Assembly: GCA_035606335.1 (NCBI GenBank)
Contig: DATNFP010000015.1
Location: forward strand, 1-12,440
From: DATNFP01 sp035606335
Lineage (GTDB): Bacteria > Bacteroidota > Bacteroidia > Chitinophagales > Chitinophagaceae
Direction: 5' to 3'
DNA length: 12,440 bases
Part shown: piece after piece, positions 7,772 to 12,440 of the stretch
Position numbering within the stretch: the first letter of the stretch is position 1
Layout: each line of letters begins with the position of its first letter
The notes under the pieces: generated by a model
The model's database searches: none
What the model was told of the DNA's origin: nothing
The model's input: only the letters and a program-made list of their open reading frames with translations
Translations under genes and position numbers: made by a program

Positions 7772-9178
7772 ATGAGCAAAAAAGAACAACCAATCATAGT
7801 AGGGCTGGACATAGGAACCACAAAAGTGGTAGCTATCGCCGGCCGGAAAAATGAGTTTGGTAAACTTGAAATTTTAGGATTTGGCCGCGCAGAATCGGCG
7901 GGAGTGAGCCATGGAGTGGTTTTGAATATCGAGCAATGTATTCGCTCTATTGAACAGGCAATAGAGAAATGCGTGCAATCGAACCCGAATCTTGAAGTGA
8001 AAGAGGTGTATGTGGGCATAGCGGGTCAACATATAAAAAGTTTGCAAACCCGTGGAGATCGTGTACGCACAAAAGTGGAGGAAGAAATCAGCAAGGAAGA
8101 TATAGATCTCCTGGTAAGAGACCAGTATAAAACATATATACCTGCCGGAGATCAGATCATCGATATAATTCCACAGGATTATACAGTAGATAGTACGGCC
8201 TATGTGATCGATCCGATCGGAATGAGTGGAGTGAAAATAGGCGCGAATTTTCACATCATTACCGGAGACAGGAATGCGATACGTAATATAAAGCGTTGTG
8301 TAGATAAATCAGGATTGAATACAAGAGACCTGGTATTGCAGCCTTTAGCGTCTGCTGCTTCTGTAATGAATGAAGAAGACCTGGAGGCGGGTGTTGCTAT
8401 TGTGGATATAGGTGGTGGCACTACAGATATGGCGGTTTTTTATGACGGCATATTGAAGCACACTGCAGTTATCCCATACGCCGGTGTAAATATTACCAAT
8501 GATATACGTAATGGATTGGGTGTATTACGGGCGCAAGCTGAACAAATGAAAGTGCAGTTTGGTACTGCACTGGCAGATGAAGCAAACTCCAACGCATACA
8601 TCACGATTCCTGGCCTGAGAGGATTGCCACCTAAGGAAATTTCTGTTAAGAACCTGGCGCATATCATACAGGCGCGCATGCAGGAGATACTTGACTATGT
8701 TGTATATCACCTGAAACAAATAGACCTGGATAAACGCTTATATGGAGGCATTATTCTTACAGGCGGTGGTGCACAATTAAAACACATTGTACAGCTAACA
8801 GAATATATAACAGGCCTTGGCGCACGTATAGGATATCCAAATGAGCACCTTGCCGGTGGACATGCGGAGTCATTAATGAATCCAATGTATTCAACCTGCA
8901 TAGGCCTGATATTGCGTGGTTATCATGATTTTGAAAATGGCCGTATGCGTTTTGCGGGAGAAGGGGGAAACTTTATCCGCTTCAGCGAAGAAGAAGTGCG
9001 GGCAATGGCTGCAGAAGAAAATCAAAAGCCGGCCGAGGCTGTAGAAGAAGTAGAGGAAACAGAAATAACAAGACAAAAAAGCAGAAAGAGAAACGAAACA
9101 TTAAGACGGCTTTTTGACGGACTGAAAGGAAAATTCATGAGCATTTTTGAAGAAGTAGAAGACGAAGAAATCGAATAA
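7772..9178 (+). CDS. ftsA: Cell division protein FtsA (actin-like FtsZ membrane anchor)
   Basis: Actin-fold ATPase that polymerises under the membrane, binds the C-terminal peptide of FtsZ and recruits later divisome proteins. The 468-residue product shows phosphate-1 motif VGLDIGTTKVVAI (10-22), the FtsA-specific 1C subdomain region (about 85-165, including VGIAGQHI and DQIIDIIPQDYTVD), phosphate-2 motif VAIVDIGGGTTDM (208-220), and adenosine motif GGIILTGGGAQL (325-336). A linker rich in Glu and Lys/Arg (about 403-440) leads to a likely amphipathic membrane-targeting helix near 442-460 (LRRLFDGLKGKFMSIF), followed by an acidic end. It is about 50 residues longer than E. coli FtsA, mostly in that linker. 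ATG at 7772 lies 27 bases after ftsQ. No strong Shine-Dalgarno sequence is visible. Confidence 0.97.
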   Translation: MSKKEQPIIVGLDIGTTKVVAIAGRKNEFGKLEILGFGRAESAGVSHGVVLNIEQCIRSIEQAIEKCVQSNPNLEVKEVYVGIAGQHIKSLQTRGDRVRTKVEEEISKEDIDLLVRDQYKTYIPAGDQIIDIIPQDYTVDSTAYVIDPIGMSGVKIGANFHIITGDRNAIRNIKRCVDKSGLNTRDLVLQPLASAASVMNEEDLEAGVAIVDIGGGTTDMAVFYDGILKHTAVIPYAGVNITNDIRNGLGVLRAQAEQMKVQFGTALADEANSNAYITIPGLRGLPPKEISVKNLAHIIQARMQEILDYVVYHLKQIDLDKRLYGGIILTGGGAQLKHIVQLTEYITGLGARIGYPNEHLAGGHAESLMNPMYSTCIGLILRGYHDFENGRMRFAGEGGNFIRFSEEEVRAMAAEENQKPAEAVEEVEETEITRQKSRKRNETLRRLFDGLKGKFMSIFEEVEDEEIE

Positions 9179-9248
9179 AGCATATACACTAAAATTTACT
9201 AACGCAAACATTAAATAAGTAATTACTAACCCATAAAAATTAAAATGT
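9179..9248 (+). promoter_or_regulatory. ftsA-ftsZ intergenic leader with a short direct repeat
   Basis: This 70-base AT-rich gap is the longest inside the cluster and is the only place where ftsZ could have its own promoter or leader close to its start. It holds a direct repeat, TTACTAAC at 9196-9203 and 9223-9230 (27 bases apart; the longer forms ending GCA and CCA match at 10 of 11 positions). The last bases before ftsZ are A-rich (ATAAAAATTAAAATG), as is usual for Bacteroidota start regions that lack a Shine-Dalgarno sequence. I find no good TAnnTTTG promoter element and no hairpin. Function is unproven. Confidence 0.3.
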
Positions 9249-10901
9249 ATGATACACTTTGAAATTCCTAAGAATCAATCGTCTATTATCAAAGTGATAG
9301 GCGTTGGGGGCGGCGGGGGCAATGCCGTAAATTACATGCACGACCTTGGAATAGAAGGAGTAGATTTTGTGATATGTAATACAGATTCACAAGCATTGGC
9401 ACTGAGCCCTGTAGCGAATAAGATACAGCTTGGGCCACACCTTACCCAAGGGCTTGGTGCAGGGGCAAATCCCGAAATAGGAAAACAGGCCAGTGAAGAA
9501 AGCATAGAGGATATATCGAAAATACTTAAGGTAAACACCCGCATGGCATTTATTACAGCCGGTATGGGCGGGGGTACAGGTACTGGTGGTGCGCCTGTTG
9601 TATCTAAAATATGCCGTGATCTTGGTATTTTAACAGTGGGTATAGTAACAACCCCATTCACTTACGAAGGCCGCAAGCGCATGAAGCAGGCGCAGGAAGG
9701 CATCGACCGTATGCGTGAACACGTAGATACTATTCTTATTATTTCGAATGATAAGCTGCGTCAGCAATTTGGTAACCTACCTTTTACCCAGGCATTTGCT
9801 AAAGCTGATGATATATTGGCTACTGCGGCAAAATGTATCACTGATGTGATCAATACTACCGGACAAATAAACGTGGACTTTGCGGACGTTTGCACGGTAA
9901 TGAAAAATGGTGGTGTCGCCATACTCGGTAGTGCATTTGCATCAGGTGAAACACGTGCGCTACTTGCTGTGGAACAAGCACTTAACTCACCACTGTTAAA
10001 TGATAATGATATACGCGGTGCAAAATGGTTATTGCTGAATATTACCTCAGCTGCCGGAGAATTTGAGCACACTATGGATGAAGCAGAAGCTATACAGGCT
10101 TATGTGCAGCAACAGGCCGGAGATAACTGCGATGTGATACTTGGTATGGGCCATGACCCCAACCTTGGCGACAAAATCGCTGTCACTGTAATAGCAACAG
10201 GTTTTAACCATAAGGAGTTCAATGTGGAAATGCCTGCAGTTAAGAATAATGAGCCTGAAAAAATAATTGTAAAGCTGGGTGAATCTGTCAATATTAATAA
10301 CAGTGCAAGTGTACCTGTGCCTGTGGCTAAACCGGTAGATACAATGGCTCCCAAACTGGTAGAAATGCCCATTGTAAAGAATACAATGGTTATTGAATCA
10401 AAGCCTATAGTCCCTGTTAATAACAACAATAATAATGTTGAACTTTTTGCTTTGGATATGCCGGTTAAAGAGCCTGTAGCAGAGCAAAAGGCAGAACAGA
10501 AAAAAATTGAAGAAAAAAGTAAACCCGAAGAGAATGCACTTCAGCTGATTATAAAAAACGAATTACCATTGCAGGAAGCAAATCCTGTAAAAATAGGGGA
10601 TCACGTATTAACGCAGGATGAAATAGAGGAAAAAAAGCGTTTTGAAGATCAAAAAAGAGCATTGGAAGAACGTGCAGAGCGTCTGCGCCGTATGAGCTTT
10701 AATATTAAAGGTTCAGAAAGCACTGATGACCTTGAAAACGTTCCAGCTTATGTACGCAAACAAGTAAAATTAAATGACGAGGTGGCGTCATCAGACACTT
10801 TCTATAGTGGTTATAGCGTAGGTATGAACGATGAGCAAAACAATACGAAAGCAAGCATCCAAACAATCAATACCTTTTTGGATGGTAAAAAACCAGATTA
10901 A
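9249..10901 (+). CDS. ftsZ: Cell division protein FtsZ (tubulin-like GTPase)
   Basis: FtsZ polymerises with GTP into the ring that organises division. The 550-residue product has an intact GTPase core: KVIGVGGGGGNAVN (15-28), the tubulin signature GGGTGTGG (107-114), TTPFTYEGRKR (134-144), NDKL (167-170) and the T7 loop NVDFADVCTVM (208-218) with catalytic Asp210 and Asp213. The core ends near residue 321 (ATGFN). A long disordered linker of about 175 residues follows, with a six-Asn run (391-396) and a charged, possibly helical part at about 456-482. Then comes NVPAYVRKQ (497-505), which resembles the FtsA-binding C-terminal peptide of E. coli (DIPAFLRKQ). Another 45 residues follow, ending NTFLDGKKPD. 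ATG 9249 gives the MIHFEIPK start familiar from Bacteroidota FtsZ. An ATG four bases earlier is out of frame and stops after five codons. Confidence 0.98.
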   Translation: MIHFEIPKNQSSIIKVIGVGGGGGNAVNYMHDLGIEGVDFVICNTDSQALALSPVANKIQLGPHLTQGLGAGANPEIGKQASEESIEDISKILKVNTRMAFITAGMGGGTGTGGAPVVSKICRDLGILTVGIVTTPFTYEGRKRMKQAQEGIDRMREHVDTILIISNDKLRQQFGNLPFTQAFAKADDILATAAKCITDVINTTGQINVDFADVCTVMKNGGVAILGSAFASGETRALLAVEQALNSPLLNDNDIRGAKWLLLNITSAAGEFEHTMDEAEAIQAYVQQQAGDNCDVILGMGHDPNLGDKIAVTVIATGFNHKEFNVEMPAVKNNEPEKIIVKLGESVNINNSASVPVPVAKPVDTMAPKLVEMPIVKNTMVIESKPIVPVNNNNNNVELFALDMPVKEPVAEQKAEQKKIEEKSKPEENALQLIIKNELPLQEANPVKIGDHVLTQDEIEEKKRFEDQKRALEERAERLRRMSFNIKGSESTDDLENVPAYVRKQVKLNDEVASSDTFYSGYSVGMNDEQNNTKASIQTINTFLDGKKPD

Positions 10902-10936
10902 CGCAAGTCTCTTTTGTTTATATATATTGCGTATAG

Positions 10937-10965
10937 GCCCCCGTTGTCCAGCGGGGGCATTTTTT
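10937..10965 (+). terminator. Intrinsic terminator after ftsZ
   Basis: A GC-rich hairpin lies 35 bases after the ftsZ stop. The left arm GCCCCCG (10937-10943) pairs exactly with CGGGGGC (10952-10958) around an 8-base loop. One A and then six T (10960-10965) follow directly. This is a textbook Rho-independent terminator for + strand transcription and marks the end of the division and cell wall operon. The opposite strand lacks a comparable T run after the stem, so it probably acts in one direction only. Confidence 0.92.
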
Positions 10966-11035
10966 GTATACCCCAGCCACTTTAAGAGCATGGATTTGTA
11001 TTGTTAAAAAAAATATTTGATAGAAAACCCAACTA

Positions 11036-11093
11036 AATGTTAATGAACATTCGTCTTATCTATTAGCAATTGAAGGAATTGCATTTAAGCAAT
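11036..11093 (+). repeat. Cluster of short inverted repeats, possible operator
   Basis: Three inverted repeats lie next to each other. AATGTT and AACATT (11036-11041 and 11046-11051) flank a 4-base spacer. GCAATT and AATTGC (11066-11071 and 11077-11082) flank a 5-base spacer. The second arm can instead pair as ATTGC (11078-11082) with GCAAT (11089-11093). The cluster lies 27 to 84 bases upstream of the candidate -7 element, where activator or repressor sites often sit. Each repeat is short and could be chance in AT-rich DNA; the clustering is the reason to record it. No regulator can be named. Confidence 0.3.
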
Positions 11094-11119
11094 AAGAAAA
11101 AAAGTAAAAAATTTAGGAT

Positions 11120-11127
11120 TAGATTTG
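11120..11127 (+). promoter_or_regulatory. Candidate -7 element of a Bacteroidota sigma-A-type promoter
   Basis: TAGATTTG matches the Bacteroidota -7 consensus TAnnTTTG at every fixed position. It is the only exact match that I found in the intergenic region and lies 147 bases before the sigma factor ATG, giving a leader of about 140 bases. The expected TTG near -33 is not present at the usual spacing; that stretch is a run of A with one G. So this is either a promoter that depends on an activator, perhaps using the inverted repeats upstream, or a chance match. A weaker alternative is TTG at 11151-11153 with TAAAATTT starting at 11173. Confidence 0.4.
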
Positions 11128-11208
11128 GATATACCATTCTTTTTGGGTTTTTTGCAACTCCTTTAACAGAAATAAAATTTTCTTAAAAAATTATCAGTCT
11201 ATAAGCGA

Positions 11209-11274
11209 AACTTCTACTTAAACAATTTTCAAATGAACGTAAGGCCTGTCCTTGCGTTATAAAAAGTAGAAGTT
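11209..11274 (+). promoter_or_regulatory. Nested hairpin in the sigma factor leader, abutting the start codon
   Basis: AACTTCTACTT (11209-11219) is an exact inverted repeat of AAGTAGAAGTT (11264-11274), and the right arm ends on the base just before the ATG at 11275. Inside it, AACGTAAGG (11236-11244) pairs with CCTTGCGTT (11250-11258) over nine pairs, one of them G-U in RNA, with a 5-base loop CCTGT. Folded RNA would therefore place the whole ribosome landing zone of the sigma gene in a stem. Known parallels are start-site-sequestering leaders and RNA thermometers in front of other sigma genes, but no known family is recognised here. A DNA-level operator role is also possible. The pairing is directly seen; the function is inferred. 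Confidence 0.5.
11233..11262 (+). CDS. Possible upstream leader ORF of nine residues
   Basis: ATG at 11233 opens a ten-codon ORF (MNVRPVLAL, stop TAA 11260-11262) in the same frame as the sigma factor gene, ending 12 bases before its ATG. It covers the inner hairpin (11236-11258) exactly and stops just before the right arm of the outer stem. A ribosome translating it would melt the inner stem and, at the stop codon, would cover part of the outer right arm. This could couple its translation to exposure of the sigma start. An A-rich stretch (TTTTCAAATG) precedes it. ORFs this short are common by chance, so confidence is low. The alternative is that the peptide is not made at all. Confidence 0.25.
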   Translation: MNVRPVLAL

Positions 11275-11859
11275 ATGCAGCTTTTCCAACAATATTCGGA
11301 CGCAGAATTGATCCATGCCTTTTTACAAGGTCGTGAGCAAGCTTTAGAAGTACTTGTAAACAGATATAAAGACAAGATATATACAGCAGTATTTATGCTT
11401 GTTAAGGACAAATATCTGGCAGAAGATATTTTTCAGGAAGCATTTCTTAAAATGATAAGAACAATGCGTGAAGGAAGATATTCTGAACAGGGCAAGTTTT
11501 TGCCATGGGCCATCAGGGTAGCGCACAACCTATGTATGGATTATTTCCGCCGTACTAGGCAGCAGATCCCTGTAACCTTGCCTGACGGGCGTGATATTTC
11601 GGAAATATTGCCACTTTCTACCGAAAATGCTTCCGAAAAGATGGAAAGACGCCAAACGCACGATGGTGTGCGTCAACTGATAGAGCTGTTGCCGGAAGAG
11701 CAGCGGGACGTTATTATACTAAGAATGTATGGCGACCTTAGCTTTAAGGAAATTGCCGATATGACAGGGGTGAGTATAAATACTGCTTTGGGCAGGATGC
11801 GTTATGCCCTTATCAATTTGCGTAAAATGATCACGGAAAAGCAAATGGTATTGCGCTAA
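11275..11859 (+). CDS. RNA polymerase sigma factor, sigma-70 family, ECF-like
   Basis: The 194-residue protein has the two-domain layout of ECF sigma factors. Region 2 spans about residues 23-96 (LEVLVNRYKDKIYTAVF, then AEDIFQEAFLKM, then FLPWAIRVAHNLCMDYFRR), which binds core polymerase and the -10 region. A short linker carries LPDGRDISEILP (102-113). Region 4 spans about 130-186 (LLPEEQRDVIILRMYGDLSFKEIADMTGVSINTALGRMRYAL) and holds a helix-turn-helix for the -35 region. There is no sigma 1.1 or region 3. ATG 11275 is the first usable start after an in-frame stop at 11260-11262, and it is followed by typical YSDAELI. No anti-sigma gene is adjacent; the next gene, rsmE, begins 25 bases later with no terminator between, so the two are probably co-transcribed. 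The regulon cannot be inferred. Confidence 0.93.
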   Translation: MQLFQQYSDAELIHAFLQGREQALEVLVNRYKDKIYTAVFMLVKDKYLAEDIFQEAFLKMIRTMREGRYSEQGKFLPWAIRVAHNLCMDYFRRTRQQIPVTLPDGRDISEILPLSTENASEKMERRQTHDGVRQLIELLPEEQRDVIILRMYGDLSFKEIADMTGVSINTALGRMRYALINLRKMITEKQMVLR

Positions 11860-11884
11860 CGAGGTATTTTAGTAATTTCCCTCT

Positions 11885-12440
11885 ATGACATCTTTGCCGC
11901 AATTTTTTAAAGAAGAGATACCGCAGGAAGGAAATGAAATAAAGCTTGATGAAGATGCTGGCAGGCATATTGTGCAGGTGTTGCGAATGGGTGTCGGAGA
12001 AAAGCTGCAACTTACAGATGGGAAAGGCAAAGCTGCAACTGTTACAATAATAAAAACCGAAAAGAAAAATTGCAGTGTTGTTATTAATGACATAGTATTT
12101 CACCAACCAAAAAAAGCGGCATTGCATCTTGGCATCGCGTTTACAAAAAATACCAGTAGAAATGAATGGTTGCTTGAAAAGGCCACTGAATTAGGTGTTG
12201 GGAGCATTATCCCCATAGTAGCAGCTCGTACAATAAAAGAAAAAATAAGATATGACAGGTGGCGCAATATACTTGTGTCAGCATTGCTACAATCCCAGCA
12301 GTATTATTTACCCAAATTGCATGAAGCAACACAGCTAAAAGATATAATACAACTATATAACAAGGTGCCTCAAAAACTTGTAGCTCATTGTATAGATGGG
12401 TATGAAAAATTGACTATTTCTAAAATGTTAAATCCGGGAC
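11885..12440 (+). CDS. rsmE: 16S rRNA m3U1498 methyltransferase RsmE, N-terminal part
   Basis: RsmE is a SPOUT-class enzyme that methylates N3 of U1498 in helix 44 of 16S rRNA using S-adenosylmethionine. The window has the first 185 codons and runs off the edge with no stop; full-length relatives have roughly 230-250 residues. The N-terminal PUA-like domain contains LPQFFKEE (4-11), AGRHIVQVLRMGVGEKLQLTDGKGK (25-49). The SPOUT domain begins near residue 78 and contains LGIAFTKNTSRNEWLLEKATELGVGSIIPI (82-111), matching the conserved family block with EKATELG, and SALLQSQQYYLPKL (132-145). The S-adenosylmethionine-binding knot, including the expected GPEGG motif, would lie beyond the window, so its integrity is unknown. 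The ATG at 11885 lies 25 bases after the sigma factor stop and gives the usual short lead into the QFF motif. Confidence 0.93.
   Translation, partial: MTSLPQFFKEEIPQEGNEIKLDEDAGRHIVQVLRMGVGEKLQLTDGKGKAATVTIIKTEKKNCSVVINDIVFHQPKKAALHLGIAFTKNTSRNEWLLEKATELGVGSIIPIVAARTIKEKIRYDRWRNILVSALLQSQQYYLPKLHEATQLKDIIQLYNKVPQKLVAHCIDGYEKLTISKMLNPG

Larger units (their letters stand above)
10966..11274 (+). other. Intergenic region upstream of the sigma factor gene
   Basis: About 309 bases without a normal-sized gene on either strand, very AT-rich and with long A and T runs (for example near 11097-11111 and 11143-11152). It separates the terminated dcw operon from the sigma factor gene and should contain that gene's promoter and leader. 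Within it I see three short inverted repeats (11036-11093), one exact TAnnTTTG match (11120-11127), a nested hairpin ending at the start codon (11209-11274) and a ten-codon in-frame upstream ORF (11233-11262). These are entered separately. I see no tRNA or recognised riboswitch pattern. Confidence 0.6.

Noticed and set aside
9245..9262. ATG four bases before the ftsZ ATG
   Set aside because: It is out of frame with ftsZ and stops after five codons; the in-frame ATG at 9249 gives the expected FtsZ N-terminus. A leader role is possible but unsupported.
10419..10436. Asn codon run in ftsZ as a possible phase-variable repeat
   Set aside because: The codons mix AAT and AAC, so it is not a pure repeat tract prone to slippage, and any frame change would destroy an essential protein's C-terminus.
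11037..11066. Nine-residue ORF (MLMNIRLIY) in the intergenic region
   Set aside because: It lies upstream of the candidate promoter, overlaps the inverted repeats and has no link to a downstream start; most likely chance.
11207..11233. GAAACTT followed by TCAAA, loosely like an ECF -35/-10 promoter that could give autoregulation
   Set aside because: The -10 match is poor, and GAAACTT overlaps the left arm of the strong inverted repeat, which explains the sequence better.
1..12440. Defence system, mobile element, CRISPR array or horizontally acquired island
   Set aside because: All full-size genes are core cell wall, division, sigma or rRNA modification genes with uniform composition; I see no transposase, integrase, terminal repeats or spaced direct-repeat array.

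Overview
The window holds the downstream half of a division and cell wall (dcw) gene cluster from a member of the Bacteroidota. Chitinophagaceae or a near relative is my best guess, from protein style and not from any search. The signs are: the gene order murE-mraY-murD-ftsW-murG-murC-ftsQ-ftsA-ftsZ with no ddl or murB between murC and ftsA; a long MraY with an extra extracytoplasmic loop; an FtsZ that begins MIHFEIPK and carries residues beyond the usual C-terminal peptide; A-rich start regions with almost no Shine-Dalgarno sequences; and a TAnnTTTG-type -7 promoter element. The DNA is moderately AT-rich and looks uniform. I see no insertion sequence, tRNA, rRNA, CRISPR array or phage gene.

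Positions 1-10901, all on the + strand, form one tightly packed block. The end of murE is followed by mraY (9-base gap), murD (GTG start overlapping the mraY stop by one base), ftsW (15-base gap), murG, murC and ftsQ (three successive ATGA overlaps), ftsA (27-base gap) and ftsZ (70-base gap). MurE, MurD and MurC are Mur ligases making UDP-MurNAc-pentapeptide. MraY and MurG build lipid I and lipid II. FtsW polymerises glycan at the septum. FtsQ, FtsA and FtsZ are the scaffold, membrane anchor and cytoskeletal ring of the same machine. A strong intrinsic terminator at 10937-10965 closes the block.

Positions 10966-11274 are non-coding apart from possible tiny ORFs. They lead to a second unit: an ECF-like sigma factor (11275-11859), then 25 bases later the start of rsmE (11885 to the window end, incomplete). 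This leader is the part of the window I cannot explain by standard annotation. It has a cluster of short inverted repeats, a perfect TAnnTTTG match, and a nested hairpin: an exact 11-bp inverted repeat whose right arm ends on the base before the sigma ATG, enclosing a 9-bp hairpin. That inner hairpin lies wholly inside a 9-residue in-frame upstream ORF. Together these suggest that sigma factor synthesis is controlled at the RNA level. This is inference from sequence alone.

Protein-level oddities worth noting are a long lysine-rich tail on FtsQ, an FtsZ whose membrane-tether-binding motif is internal, and Lys/Glu-rich segments in FtsW. The rest is an ordinary, intact dcw cluster with all catalytic motifs that I could check present.
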